Positions 1 through 8,774 of a stretch of 64,000 nucleotides of DNA are shown here, piece by piece. The DNA lies in assembly GCA_029906195.1 (NCBI GenBank), contig JARWSJ010000002.1, forward strand, positions 1,488,001 through 1,552,000. The letters run 5' to 3'. Positions within the stretch are counted from its first letter, which is position 1. Each line of letters opens with the position of its first letter. The notes beneath the pieces are model-generated. The model had not been told where the DNA came from. It searched no databases and saw only the letters and a list, made by a program, of their open reading frames with translations. The DNA is from Chitinophagaceae bacterium 26-R-25 (GTDB lineage: Bacteria; Bacteroidota; Bacteroidia; Chitinophagales; Chitinophagaceae). Made by a program: the position numbers and the translations under genes.

Positions 1-1262
1 TCGGGCCTTATCGTTTGTTAAACGAAACAATCGATCGCGAGCAGAATGCCTTGCAATTTAAACCTGAAGAATGGGGCATGCAGCGAGAAAGTGATGATGC
101 AGATTTTATGTTTCTCAACATTGGGCCACAGCACCCCGGCACGCATGGCGTGTTGCGAATTGTACTTCAACTGGATGGTGAAGATATTGTTGATGCCGTT
201 CCGGAAATTGGCTTCCACCACCGCGGAGCAGAGAAAATGGGCGAACGGCAAAGCTGGCACACCTACATCCCTTACACAGATCGCATTGATTACCTCGGCG
301 GTGTAATGAACAATCTTGCTTATTTACTGGCTGTAGAAAAACTTGCAGGAATAGTGGTGCCGGATAGAGTAAAAGTTATTCGCGTCATGCTATGCGAGTT
401 GTTCCGCATATCAAGCCATCTGGTTTGGTTCGGCACGTTTGCACAGGATGTGGGCCAGCTATCCCCGGTATTTTACATGTTTACCGATCGCGAAAAAGTA
501 TTTGATATAATTGAAGCAGTATGCGGCGGACGCATGCATCCCAACTGGTTCCGCATTGGTGGCGTGGCACAGGATCTGCCTAATGGTTGGGACGGACTGG
601 TGCGGGATTTTGTTCAATATTTTCCAAAGAAAATTAAGGAATACACCGACATGGTTATTCGCAACAGCTTGTTTAAAGGCAGAACAAAAGGTATAGGAAT
701 TTATACATTGGAAGAAGCGATAGAATGGGGCGTAACGGGACCGGGTTTACGCGCCTGTGGTTATGAATGGGACTTTAGAAAAAAGCGACCTTACTCCGGC
801 TACGAGATGTTCAATTTTGATATTCCCACCGCGCAAAATGGCGATTGCTATGACCGTGCGGTAGTGCGGGTAGAGGAGTTATGGCAAAGCCTCCGTATCG
901 TTGAGCAATGCCTCAACAACATGCCGGAAGGAAGCTACAAAGCCGATCATCCGCTAACCACACCGCCTTTAAAAAAATATACCATGCAGGATATAGAAAC
1001 GCTCATCACACATTTTCTGAATGTAAGCTGGGGCCCTGTAATTCCTGCCGGAGAGGCCATGAGTTGCATAGAAGCAACAAAAGGTGCCAATAGTTATTAC
1101 CTGGTAAGTGATGGCAATACATCATCATACAGAACTCGTATAAGAACGCCATCATTTCCGCACATGCAAATGGTGCCCTACGTAAGCAAAGGCTACACCG
1201 TTGCGGACTTGTTGTCGATTTTGGGAAGTGTGGATTTTGTGCTGGCAGATATTGACCGGTAG
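1..1262 (+). CDS. nuoCD: NADH-quinone oxidoreductase subunit C/D fusion, 3' part (5' end outside window)
   Basis: This is the 49 kDa (NuoD) half of a fused NuoCD, part of the peripheral arm of complex I that forms the quinone site near cluster N2. The frame is open to the left edge and no good start exists: the first candidate is a TTG at 15. The first residues, including FKPEEWGM and DFMFLN, match the linker between the NuoC and NuoD halves of E. coli NuoCD, so the 30 kDa domain lies upstream. The NuoD signatures [20 protein letters not shown] and the C-terminal [11 protein letters not shown] are present. nuoA, nuoB and the NuoC half should precede it. The stop at 1260-1262 touches a palindromic repeat. 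Family identity is very sure; the fusion is inferred from linker similarity. Confidence 0.95.
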   Translation, partial: GPYRLLNETIDREQNALQFKPEEWGMQRESDDADFMFLNIGPQHPGTHGVLRIVLQLDGEDIVDAVPEIGFHHRGAEKMGERQSWHTYIPYTDRIDYLGGVMNNLAYLLAVEKLAGIVVPDRVKVIRVMLCELFRISSHLVWFGTFAQDVGQLSPVFYMFTDREKVFDIIEAVCGGRMHPNWFRIGGVAQDLPNGWDGLVRDFVQYFPKKIKEYTDMVIRNSLFKGRTKGIGIYTLEEAIEWGVTGPGLRACGYEWDFRKKRPYSGYEMFNFDIPTAQNGDCYDRAVVRVEELWQSLRIVEQCLNNMPEGSYKADHPLTTPPLKKYTMQDIETLITHFLNVSWGPVIPAGEAMSCIEATKGANSYYLVSDGNTSSYRTRIRTPSFPHMQMVPYVSKGYTVADLLSILGSVDFVLADIDR

Positions 1263-1281
1263 GGGTGAATTGCATTCGCCC
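1263..1281. repeat. Short palindromic hairpin between nuoCD and nuoE
   Basis: GGGTGAAT pairs with ATTCGCCC around a TGC loop, with one G-T wobble. It starts right after the nuoCD stop codon. The A-rich stretch that follows (1286-1302) is itself made of repeated AATTGAAA units. It is not followed by a T-tract, so it is not a classical terminator. It fits the pattern of palindromes in the gaps of this operon. Confidence 0.6.
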
Positions 1282-1307
1282 TCTAATTGAAAATTGAAAA
1301 TGAATAG

Positions 1308-1862
1308 ATGCGCGAACCAAATTTTATACTCGAACAAAAACATAGTGACCATGCAGAAGCAATGGAGATAAGATCAACAAATATGGAAAAAAAAGAACTG
1401 CTAACGGAAATAGAAATGCGTGCCATAGATCATGAAGTAAGCCTCGTCCCTTATAAAAAGGCGGCGGTGATAGAGGCATTAAAAATCGTGCAAAAGCAAC
1501 GGCGCTGGATAAGTGATGCAAGTATCGATGCTATTGCAAATTATTTAGAAATGAGTGCCGCTGAAGTGGATAGTGTAGCTACTTTTTATAACCTTATTTT
1601 TCGCAAACCCGTTGGCAAGCATGTGATTTTGTTGTGTGACAGTATATCATGTTACGTAATGGGCTACGGTAAAATATACCAGGCATTGCAAAGGCAACTA
1701 AACATTCAATTTGGGCAAACAACAAAAGATGATCTGTTCACCTTGCTGCCTAATGTATGCCTCGGTTGCTGCGATCATGCACCGGCTATGATGATAGATG
1801 AAGACCTGTTTGAGGATGTAAAAGAGGATCAACTTGAGAAAATTTTAGAAACATATAAATAG
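1308..1862 (+). CDS. nuoE: NADH-quinone oxidoreductase subunit E (24 kDa)
   Basis: NuoE is a thioredoxin-fold subunit of the NADH dehydrogenase module of complex I and carries the [2Fe-2S] cluster N1a. The four ligands are visible as Cys110-x4-Cys115 and Cys151-x3-Cys155 in the 184-residue reading. The segments ALKIVQKQR, VATFY and MMIDED match E. coli NuoE closely. The start is uncertain. The ATG at 1308 is the first after the nuoCD repeat, while starts at 1362 or 1383 would give a protein nearer the usual 160-166 residues. It lies 45 nt after nuoCD, and its TAG stop is built into a 45-nt palindrome. Confidence 0.95.
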   Translation: MREPNFILEQKHSDHAEAMEIRSTNMEKKELLTEIEMRAIDHEVSLVPYKKAAVIEALKIVQKQRRWISDASIDAIANYLEMSAAEVDSVATFYNLIFRKPVGKHVILLCDSISCYVMGYGKIYQALQRQLNIQFGQTTKDDLFTLLPNVCLGCCDHAPAMMIDEDLFEDVKEDQLEKILETYK

Positions 1863-1905
1863 CACTCTGTACAGACAAGGCAATGCCTTGTCTGTACAGA
1901 GTGCT
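1861..1905. repeat. 45-nt perfect palindrome (AGACAAGGCA family) between nuoE and nuoF
   Basis: Two perfect 22-bp arms flank a single central A. The core is AGACAAGGCA / TGCCTTGTCT, extended outward by GTAC and AGCACTCT. The left end overlaps the nuoE stop codon and the right end lies 24 nt before the nuoF ATG. The same core returns twice in the nuoJ-nuoK gap and twice in the nuoK-nuoL gap. In RNA it would form a very stable hairpin inside the operon transcript. Confidence 0.9.
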
Positions 1906-1929
1906 GATATTTTGAAATTATTTTTTAAA

Positions 1930-3204
1930 ATGGAACAGCCGCTAACAAAAAATATCATAACAGGAAAAACGCTCAGTCTGAAAGAATATGAGCAGGCTGG
2001 TGGTTACGCGGCTTTACGAAAAGTGCTGAAGAATAATGCACCACAAGAAGTACAACAAATGGTAAAAGACAGTGGGTTGAAAGGCCGTGGTGGAGCGGGT
2101 TTCAGCACTGGTATAAAATGGAGTTTCGTGCCGATGGATGAAGATGCCAGGCATCCGAAATACCTTATTTGTAATGCGGACGAAATGGAGCCGGGTACAT
2201 TCAAAGATCGTTTATTACTGGAAGGAAACCCGCACCAGCTACTTGAAGGGATGATTCTTGCCGCTTATGCAATTAAAGCAGACATCTCTTATGTGTTTCT
2301 CAGGTGGGCATATCGAAAGGCTGCAGAAATTATGGAGAAAAGCATAAGCGATGCATACGCAGCAGGCTACCTCGGCAAAAACATTTTAGGTACCGGCTGG
2401 AATTTGGAAATGTATTTACATACAGGCGTGGGACGTTATATCTGCGGAGAAGAAACAGCGTTGTTAAATGCTCTGGAAGGCAAGCGTGCAACACCACGCG
2501 CAAAGCCTCCCTTTCCACAGGTAAGTGGTTTGTATGGTAAACCGACAATTGTAAACAACGTGGAAACACTTTGCTGTTTGCCACATATCATTAACAATGG
2601 AGCAGCTTGGTTCAAAAGTTTAAGTGCCAGCGAAGACAGTGGTACCAAGCTTTACGGCGTAAGCGGAAAAGTGAAACGGCCCGGTGTTTGGGAGCTGCCC
2701 TTAGGTACAACCATGCGCGAAATTATCGAAGAATATGCCGGAGGTATGGCAAATGGCTATCGTTTAAAAGGAGTACTGCCGGGAGGTGCATCAACAGACT
2801 TTTTAACAGAGCAACATCTCGATATAAAAATGGATTATGCTTCTGTTGCGGCTGCAGGCAGTCGCTTAGGCACAGGTACAATGATCATAATGGATGATGC
2901 CACATGTCCCATAGGATTTGTGCACAACCTGCAACATTTTTTCGCACAGGAAAGCTGTGGCTGGTGCACGCCCTGCCGTGAAGGATTGCCCTGGGTGGAA
3001 AAAATTTTATTGGGTCTTGAAAAGGGAAAGGGATCAACAGAAGATATAGAGCTATTGCAAATGCATACGCAATACCTCGGCCCTGGCAATACCTATTGTG
3101 CATTGGCGCCCGGCGCCATGGAACCATTGCAAAGTGCATTGAAATATTTTAAAGATGATTTTGTGGAACATATAGAGAAGCATAAGTGTCCGTATGAGGT
3201 TTGA
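1930..3204 (+). CDS. nuoF: NADH-quinone oxidoreductase subunit F (51 kDa, NADH/FMN binding)
   Basis: NuoF oxidises NADH and passes electrons through FMN to the [4Fe-4S] cluster N3. The glycine-rich NADH/FMN loop GLKGRGGAGFSTG and the segment CNADEMEPGT are present. The N3 ligands are in ESCGWCTPCREG plus a later Cys in the GNTYCALAPGA segment. The length is 424 residues from the ATG at 1930. An upstream in-frame TTG at 1888 lies inside the palindromic repeat and is rejected as a start. It lies between nuoE and nuoG in the standard order and is a close match to the E. coli protein throughout. Confidence 0.96.
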   Translation: MEQPLTKNIITGKTLSLKEYEQAGGYAALRKVLKNNAPQEVQQMVKDSGLKGRGGAGFSTGIKWSFVPMDEDARHPKYLICNADEMEPGTFKDRLLLEGNPHQLLEGMILAAYAIKADISYVFLRWAYRKAAEIMEKSISDAYAAGYLGKNILGTGWNLEMYLHTGVGRYICGEETALLNALEGKRATPRAKPPFPQVSGLYGKPTIVNNVETLCCLPHIINNGAAWFKSLSASEDSGTKLYGVSGKVKRPGVWELPLGTTMREIIEEYAGGMANGYRLKGVLPGGASTDFLTEQHLDIKMDYASVAAAGSRLGTGTMIIMDDATCPIGFVHNLQHFFAQESCGWCTPCREGLPWVEKILLGLEKGKGSTEDIELLQMHTQYLGPGNTYCALAPGAMEPLQSALKYFKDDFVEHIEKHKCPYEV

Positions 3205-3207
3205 AAA

Positions 3208-3331
3208 AATTAAGAATTAAGAATTCTTAATAGTGTGATAGGCTGGATTGAATGCTAACAACTTTTTTACTTCAGAGCTATGACCGCCAAGCCTTATAAA
3301 CTAACCAACAAAGAATTCTTAATTCTTAATT
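3208..3331. repeat. Inverted repeat with perfect 21-bp arms in the nuoF-nuoG gap
   Basis: The arms at 3208-3228 and 3311-3331 are exact reverse complements, built from AATTAAGAATTAAG and ending in GAATTCTT. An 82-nt spacer separates them. The left arm begins 4 nt after the nuoF stop codon. The element fills most of the 157-nt gap and has no coding potential. It is AT-rich and unlike the AGACAAGGCA family, so it is a separate repeat type. Confidence 0.8.
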
Positions 3332-3361
3332 GAATTCGAATTCGCACTATAAACGATTGCT

Positions 3362-6064
3362 ATGTTCATTCACATCGATAACAAAACATACACTGTAAAA
3401 GCCGGTAAGAACTTACTGGAAGCCTGTCTTACGCTGGATTTGGACCTGCCTTATTTCTGCTGGCATCCGGCAATGGGTAGCGTGGGCGCATGCAGACAAT
3501 GTGCTGTTAAAGTGTATAAAGATGAAAATGACATGAAGGGCAGGCTGGTGATGAGTTGCATGGAAACAGTAACGGAAGGCTTGCGTCTTTCCATTGAAGA
3601 TAAAACTGCAAAAGCATTTCGCGAGCAGGTGATTGAATGGTTAATGACCAATCACCCGCATGATTGCCCGGTGTGTGATGAAGGTGGCGCTTGCCATTTG
3701 CAGGATATGACGGTAATGACCGGTCATGACTATCGTAGATATAACTATAAAAAAAGAACATACACCAATCAATATCTCGGTCCGTTGATCAATCATGAAA
3801 TGAACCGCTGCATTCAATGTTATCGCTGCGTTCGCTATTATCGCGACTACGCAGGTGGTGACGACCTGAACGTATTTGCGGCGCATAATCATGTATATTT
3901 TGGTAGAGAAAAAGACGGAGTATTGCAAAGCCCGTTCAGCGGTAATCTTTCGGAGGTTTGCCCCACAGGCGTATTTACTGACAAAACATTAAAAGAACAT
4001 TATACCCGCAAGTGGGATCTTACAATGGCTCCTTCGGTTTGCAATCATTGCAGCGTAGGTTGTAATACCATTGCGGCAGAACGTTACGGCCAATTACGTT
4101 GCATGCTTAACAGGTACAACGGCGATGTAAATGGTTATTTCCTTTGCGATCGCGGTCGTTTTGGATATGAATTTGTGAATAGTGAAAACCGTATAAAACA
4201 AGCACTCATCAGAAGCCGCACCAATGAAGCCGCAACAGAAAGTGAAATAATGGAGCATGTGCAGTCGCTTATTTCTATGAGTAAAGTAGTGGGTATTGGT
4301 TCACCAAGAGCTTCACTGGAAAGCAATTTCGCGTTAATGCAATTGGTGGGCAAAGAAAATTTTTACCAGGGCATTAGCGAAGATGAAGCGCATTTAAACA
4401 GGCTTGTTGTAGAAATGCTCCGCTCAGGATGCGTGCACAGTGTGTCATTGAAAGAGATAGAGCAGGCGGACGCTGTTTTGATTATAGGAGAAGATATATG
4501 GAACACCGCGCCGATGATGGCATTAGCCGTTCGCCAGGCGGTTGTTAAAACTGCCGCGTCACAGGCTTCGCAGGAAATAAAAATTCCAGTGTGGCTCGAC
4601 TCTGCTATTAAAGAGCTGGCCCAGGAAGAAAAAGGTTTTTTAGCAACACTTACTATTGCCACATCTCCGATAGATGATATAGCAACACATTCATGGCATG
4701 CAGCGCCTGACGACTTGGCCAGGCTTGGTTTTGCAATAGCTTCTTATTTGCAACCGGGAAAAATAGTTAATACTGACTTTAGTGAAGCGTTATTGGATAA
4801 GGCAAAAAAAATTGGAGACGCCTTGAAGAAAGCAAAGAACCCTGTTGTTATTACGGGCACATCCTGCTACAACGATAATGTTATCAAAGCCGCATTTGAT
4901 GTTGCTGTTGCATTAAATACAGGCGAGAGAAAGACTTCTTTTAGTTGCGTGATGACGGAATGTAACAGCATGGGCCTGGCTATGATGGGATCGCCTTCAT
5001 TTAGCGTAGCAAATGAAAATATCAAAACCAACGGACATGCTACGGCTGTTATTTTGGAAAATGACGTTTACAAACATATACCATCTGCTAATGCTGATGA
5101 GTTTTTTAATAGTTGCGACCATGTCATTGTGTTGGATGCGTTACACAATGCAACAACGGAGAAAGCACAGGTTTTGCTGCCTGCAGCAACTTTCGCGGAC
5201 GGAGATGGTACGTTGGTAAATAATGAAGGCCGTGCGCAGCGATTCTTCCAGGTTATTCCCAATACAACGTCGCAGGTGCAAGAAAGCTGGAGATGGTTGA
5301 AAAAGTTGCAAACATTGAAATTGCATACGCTCAATGGCCATGCATTGCATCCTGATGACTTGTTGCGTGAAATGGAAACTGCGTTGCCACAGTTTGAAGG
5401 CATAACGAATGTCTCGCCGAAACATGATTTTACAATTCATGGTGAAAAAATACCGAGAGAGCCACACCGTTATAGCGGACGCACCGCCATACTCGCGAAT
5501 AAAAATGTGAGTGAACCAAAACCATTTAATGATGGAGATTCTCCGTTGTCGTTTACAATGGAAGGATACAAGGGCACACCGCCTTCCGGAGTGGTTCCTT
5601 TCTTTTGGTCGCCGGGATGGAACTCTGTGCAATCTGTTAACAAATACCAGGAAGAGACCAATGGAGCGCTTCGTGGTGGCAATCCCGGATTGCAGTTGTT
5701 CAAAAATAAAAGTGATGCCAGGGATCTTTTCTTTAACGATGTGCCTGAATCATTTGTTGTAGCGAAAGATCGTTGGTTGTTATTGCCAAAGTATGATGCA
5801 TTGGGTTCGGGTGAGTTGAGTAGTTATACAGCGGCACTGAAAACGCTTTCTCCGCAACCATTTGCAAGCATGTCGACAGGAAGCTTACAAGCACTGAATG
5901 CGAAGGATGGAGACATGCTACAAATAGTGGATGCGGGGATAATGTACGGTTCTTTGCCTGTTAAAGCAGATGAAAACGTGTGCGATGGGGTAGTGCTTGT
6001 TACTGCAGGATTGCGCGAATCAATGGGAATGAGCTGGGGAACAAGGGTTCAAATTAAAAAGTAA
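3362..6064 (+). CDS. nuoG: NADH-quinone oxidoreductase subunit G (75 kDa)
   Basis: NuoG is the large iron-sulfur subunit of the complex I electron input arm. All clusters can be read. N1b [2Fe-2S] has Cys33, Cys44, Cys47 and Cys66. N5 has His98, Cys102, Cys105 and Cys111. N4 has Cys150, Cys153, Cys156 and Cys200. N7 has Cys227, Cys230, Cys234 and Cys262, the extra cluster found only in some bacteria, including E. coli. A molybdopterin-oxidoreductase-like region follows from about residue 220. The length, 900 residues, is typical. The C-terminal segments REPHRYSGRTA and FFWSPGWNS match the E. coli protein. The start ATG follows a repeat-filled gap. Confidence 0.96.
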   Translation: MFIHIDNKTYTVKAGKNLLEACLTLDLDLPYFCWHPAMGSVGACRQCAVKVYKDENDMKGRLVMSCMETVTEGLRLSIEDKTAKAFREQVIEWLMTNHPHDCPVCDEGGACHLQDMTVMTGHDYRRYNYKKRTYTNQYLGPLINHEMNRCIQCYRCVRYYRDYAGGDDLNVFAAHNHVYFGREKDGVLQSPFSGNLSEVCPTGVFTDKTLKEHYTRKWDLTMAPSVCNHCSVGCNTIAAERYGQLRCMLNRYNGDVNGYFLCDRGRFGYEFVNSENRIKQALIRSRTNEAATESEIMEHVQSLISMSKVVGIGSPRASLESNFALMQLVGKENFYQGISEDEAHLNRLVVEMLRSGCVHSVSLKEIEQADAVLIIGEDIWNTAPMMALAVRQAVVKTAASQASQEIKIPVWLDSAIKELAQEEKGFLATLTIATSPIDDIATHSWHAAPDDLARLGFAIASYLQPGKIVNTDFSEALLDKAKKIGDALKKAKNPVVITGTSCYNDNVIKAAFDVAVALNTGERKTSFSCVMTECNSMGLAMMGSPSFSVANENIKTNGHATAVILENDVYKHIPSANADEFFNSCDHVIVLDALHNATTEKAQVLLPAATFADGDGTLVNNEGRAQRFFQVIPNTTSQVQESWRWLKKLQTLKLHTLNGHALHPDDLLREMETALPQFEGITNVSPKHDFTIHGEKIPREPHRYSGRTAILANKNVSEPKPFNDGDSPLSFTMEGYKGTPPSGVVPFFWSPGWNSVQSVNKYQEETNGALRGGNPGLQLFKNKSDARDLFFNDVPESFVVAKDRWLLLPKYDALGSGELSSYTAALKTLSPQPFASMSTGSLQALNAKDGDMLQIVDAGIMYGSLPVKADENVCDGVVLVTAGLRESMGMSWGTRVQIKK

Positions 6065-6083
6065 AAAATAAAAAAGAAGTACG

Positions 6084-7040
6084 ATGACAGTCATGCAACA
6101 TGTATGGATTGTGTTAGGGGTGCTATTCGTGCTGTTGAATATTGCCGCAGGCCTCATCTGGGTCGAACGCAGAATGCTGGCTATGTGGCAGGACAGGCTC
6201 GGTCCGAACAGAGCGGGACCGCTAGGCATATTGATAGTGTTGGCAGACACATTGAAATTGTTTTTTAAAGAAGATTGGATTCCACCTTTTGCTGATAAGT
6301 GGGTGTTTATTGTAGCCCCCGCAGTAGTAGTAGGAAGCGTGTTAATGAGTTTTGTAATCATACCATTTACACCACAAATAATAGTATCAGATCTAAATGT
6401 GGGCATTCTGTTTTTCCTGGCCATGTCATCACTTGGAGTGTATAGCATTGTTTTGGGTGGATGGGCATCCAATAATAAGTACTCCTTGCTGGGTGCCATG
6501 CGCGGCGCCTCGCAAATGATCGCTTATGAGGTGTTCATGGGTCTAAGCCTCATGGGTGTGGTAATGTTGACAGGTTCATTTAAACTGGGTGATATTGTTA
6601 ACGCGCAAAAAGATATGTGGTTTGTTGTGAAACAACCTCTGGGGCTTATCCTGTTTTTTATTGCAGGAATAGCAGAAACACACCGCCTGCCTTTTGATAT
6701 TCCGGAAGCAGAAAGTGAACTGGTAGCGGGCTATCACTCAGAATATTCAGGAATGAAATTCGGTATGTTTTTCATTGGTGAATATTTAGGCATCACACTT
6801 ATTTCGGCAGTGACAGTTACCATGTTTTTCGGTGGATGGCTGGGCTGGTCATTCCTGCCTCCGTGGGCATGGTTCTTTTTAAAAACGTTTGCCTTTATTC
6901 TGTTCTTCATATTGTTGCGCGCATCGTTGCCGCGGCCAAGATATGATCAACTAATGGAAACCGGCTGGAAGATATTGCTGCCTTTGGCATTAGCGAATTT
7001 GATGATTACAGGTGCTGTTGCGCTTTTGATAAGAGGCTGA
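6084..7040 (+). CDS. nuoH: NADH-quinone oxidoreductase subunit H
   Basis: NuoH is the membrane subunit that joins the peripheral arm to the membrane arm and helps form the quinone chamber. It is 318 residues with about eight hydrophobic segments. Family motifs are WVERRMLAMWQDRLGPNRAGP near the N-terminus and IAETHRLPFDIPEAESELVAGYH in the central loop (about residues 190-215), followed by YSGMKFG. The acidic residues of that loop are those known to line the quinone path. It follows nuoG by 19 nt, one of the few junctions in the operon without a repeat. Confidence 0.96.
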   Translation: MTVMQHVWIVLGVLFVLLNIAAGLIWVERRMLAMWQDRLGPNRAGPLGILIVLADTLKLFFKEDWIPPFADKWVFIVAPAVVVGSVLMSFVIIPFTPQIIVSDLNVGILFFLAMSSLGVYSIVLGGWASNNKYSLLGAMRGASQMIAYEVFMGLSLMGVVMLTGSFKLGDIVNAQKDMWFVVKQPLGLILFFIAGIAETHRLPFDIPEAESELVAGYHSEYSGMKFGMFFIGEYLGITLISAVTVTMFFGGWLGWSFLPPWAWFFLKTFAFILFFILLRASLPRPRYDQLMETGWKILLPLALANLMITGAVALLIRG

Positions 7041-7046
7041 TTAAAG

Positions 7047-7233
7047 TTTCACGCAAAGGCGCAGAGGTGCAAAGAGGCAAAGGGTTTTAAAGATGGATAG
7101 AAACCATTATTACAGGAACATTCGATATTCTTTTAATAAGCTTTGGATCTTCGCACTTACAGCTTTGCGTGAAACTTTGAAATATTTCATAAATAAACTT
7201 TGCGTCTTGGCTCCTTTGCGCCTTTGCGTGAAA
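7047..7233. repeat. Inverted repeat (CACGCAAAGGCGC family) filling the nuoH-nuoI gap
   Basis: TTTCACGCAAAGGCGCA at 7047-7063 is the exact reverse complement of 7217-7233. The similarity continues inward in degraded form as GCAAAG units, and a further partial copy (CTTTGCGTGAAACTTTG) sits near 7162. The 207-nt gap is otherwise non-coding. Repeats of this type are, from general knowledge, frequent between genes of Bacteroidota and cyanobacteria; no function is established. Confidence 0.8.
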
Positions 7234-7247
7234 TAAAAACATGATTT

Positions 7248-7763
7248 ATGTTTAGTCATATACGAACCATATGGTTGACATTTCTTCATCTTTTCAAAAG
7301 ACATGTGACCATACAATACCCGGAAGAAAAAATAAGATTGCGTCCACGTTGGCGCGGAAGGATAGTGCTCACAAAAGATCCTGATGGTGGCGAACGTTGC
7401 GTAGGTTGTTACTTGTGCGCAGTGGCCTGCCCGGTTGATTGCATTGCTTTGCAGGCAACAGAAGATGAAAATGGCAGGCGATACCCGGAATTTTTTCGCA
7501 TCAATTTTTCACGCTGTATTTTTTGCGGGTATTGCGAAGATGCATGTCCAACCTATGCGATCCAGTTAATACCGGATTTTGAGATGGGAGAATACAATCG
7601 CCAAAACCTTGTGTTTGAAAAAGAAGATCTGCTGATAAACAGCCAGGGGAAATATCCCGGTTATAATTTTTATAAAGTAGCAGGAATGGATGCCGGCGTA
7701 AAACAAAAAGGAGAAGGTGAAAACGAAGATGCGCCGGTTGATGTTCACAGCTTAATGCCATAA
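7248..7763 (+). CDS. nuoI: NADH-quinone oxidoreductase subunit I (two [4Fe-4S] ferredoxin-like)
   Basis: NuoI carries clusters N6a and N6b that pass electrons to N2 at the quinone site. Two complete motifs are visible: Cys51, 54, 57, 61 and Cys90, 93, 96, 100, with cross-paired prolines (CAVACPVD and CEDACPTYA). The protein has 171 residues, slightly short of the E. coli length. The N-terminal amphipathic helix that lies on the membrane is present. The start ATG at 7248 follows the repeat-filled gap and nuoJ begins 3 nt after the stop. Confidence 0.96.
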   Translation: MFSHIRTIWLTFLHLFKRHVTIQYPEEKIRLRPRWRGRIVLTKDPDGGERCVGCYLCAVACPVDCIALQATEDENGRRYPEFFRINFSRCIFCGYCEDACPTYAIQLIPDFEMGEYNRQNLVFEKEDLLINSQGKYPGYNFYKVAGMDAGVKQKGEGENEDAPVDVHSLMP

Positions 7764-7766
7764 GAA

Positions 7767-8300
7767 ATGAACTATCTCTTTTACATTTCATCCATTGTAG
7801 CAATAGCAGCTACAGTTATGGTGATCACCCGCCATCAGCCGGTACATGCATTGTTGTACCTCGTAGTTTCTTTCTTAGGTGTTGCAATGATCTTCTTGTC
7901 ATTAGGCGCTCCATTTGTAGCCACGTTGGAAATAATATTATATGCTGGGGCAATTATCGTACTCTTCATTTTTGTAGTGATGATGCTCAATTTAGGACGG
8001 GAATCCGCGATACAGGAAAAACAATGGATGCAGCCCAAAACATGGATAGGACCATCCATATTAACAGCCATCTTATTGGGAGAGTTACTGGTACTGTTGA
8101 CTATGGGAGGATCTGTACCAATGCCACAACAAACTGTTGATCTAAAAAAAATACCGCTCTCACTTTACGGTGAGTATGTAATAGCAGTCGAGCTGACAGG
8201 ATTTCTTTTAATGGCAGGCATTGTAGGCGCTGCACATATAGGTAGGCATAAGAAAAAATATTTACACCGGTTTTTGAAACAGGAAGAAGAGGCTGTGTAG
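7767..8300 (+). CDS. nuoJ: NADH-quinone oxidoreductase subunit J
   Basis: NuoJ is a small membrane subunit (about five transmembrane helices) that forms part of the E-channel and the proton path next to NuoH and NuoK. It has 177 residues. The segment ETLEIILYAGAIIVLFIFVVMML, here beginning ATLEIILYAG, carries the family's conserved pi-bulge helix (TM3). The last residues (KQEEEAV) are charged, and the TAG stop is the first part of a palindromic element, so the native C-terminus may have been set by insertion of the repeat. Confidence 0.95.
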   Translation: MNYLFYISSIVAIAATVMVITRHQPVHALLYLVVSFLGVAMIFLSLGAPFVATLEIILYAGAIIVLFIFVVMMLNLGRESAIQEKQWMQPKTWIGPSILTAILLGELLVLLTMGGSVPMPQQTVDLKKIPLSLYGEYVIAVELTGFLLMAGIVGAAHIGRHKKKYLHRFLKQEEEAV

Positions 8301-8372
8301 AGACAAGGCATTGCCTTGTCTGCATAAACAGCGTGATAGAATGTCAAAGACAAGGCATTGCCTTGTCTCTAC
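8297..8372. repeat. Composite of two AGACAAGGCA palindromes between nuoJ and nuoK
   Basis: Two 21-bp palindromes (8301-8321 and 8348-8368) lie head to tail. The outer ends, GTAGAGACAAGG and CCTTGTCTCTAC, also pair with each other, so the whole 76 bp forms a larger inverted repeat. The nuoJ stop codon TAG is part of the left end. The architecture recalls REP/BIME pairs, but the sequence family differs from the enterobacterial one. Confidence 0.85.
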
Positions 8373-8385
8373 TAAAACATAAACG

Positions 8386-8697
8386 ATGCAATCATATTCA
8401 GTACTTGTAGTAGCCGCTATACTTTTCGTGCTTGGGTTGCTAGGTGTGCTTACGCGGCGAAACATAATTTTTATATTGATCTCCATTGAGATAATGCTGA
8501 ATGCTGCAGGAGTAGCATTTGTGGCAGCCGGTGCACGATGGGGGCAGCCAGACGGGCAGGTGATGTTTCTGTTTATCCTGGCAATGGCAGCTTCCGAAGT
8601 ATCAGTAGGACTGGCATTGGTCATGCAGGTATATCACCAACATAAGACACTTGATGTTAGTAAACTAAATAATCTGAAAGATGATATAGACGTGTAG
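8386..8697 (+). CDS. nuoK: NADH-quinone oxidoreductase subunit K
   Basis: NuoK is the three-helix membrane subunit that resembles MrpC and carries two buried glutamates needed for proton transfer. Both are visible: the Glu in LISIEIMLNA and the Glu in AASEVSVGLAL. The length is 103 residues against 100 in E. coli. The start is the ATG at 8386, just after the repeat pair. The hydrophilic C-terminus is followed at once by another GTAGAGACAAGG element that contains the stop codon. Confidence 0.95.
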   Translation: MQSYSVLVVAAILFVLGLLGVLTRRNIIFILISIEIMLNAAGVAFVAAGARWGQPDGQVMFLFILAMAASEVSVGLALVMQVYHQHKTLDVSKLNNLKDDIDV

Positions 8698-8753
8698 AGA
8701 CAAGGCTTTGCCTTGTCTGGTAGCGACAAGACAAGGCAGTGCCTTGTCTCTAC
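8694..8753. repeat. Second composite of two AGACAAGGC palindromes, nuoK-nuoL gap
   Basis: Palindromes at 8698-8718 (centre T-T-T) and 8729-8749 (centre A-G-T) are bracketed by GTAGAGACAAGG and CCTTGTCTCTAC, giving a 60-bp inverted repeat of the same design as the nuoJ-nuoK element with a shorter spacer. The nuoK stop codon is again the TAG of the left end. The varied centre bases show that the copies have diverged in the loop and not in the stem. Confidence 0.85.
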
Positions 8754-8774
8754 AAACAGTTTAAAACGATTGCC

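Noticed and set aside
15-17. TTG as start of the first gene
   Set aside because: The frame is open to the left edge and the protein begins in the middle of the NuoC-NuoD linker, so the real start lies outside the window.
1888-1929. TTG start for nuoF giving 14 extra residues
   Set aside because: The codon is inside the palindromic repeat; the ATG at 1930 gives the normal NuoF length.
8739-8774. GTG start for nuoL
   Set aside because: It lies within the palindromic repeat, and the ATG at 8775 starts the conserved hydrophobic N-terminus.
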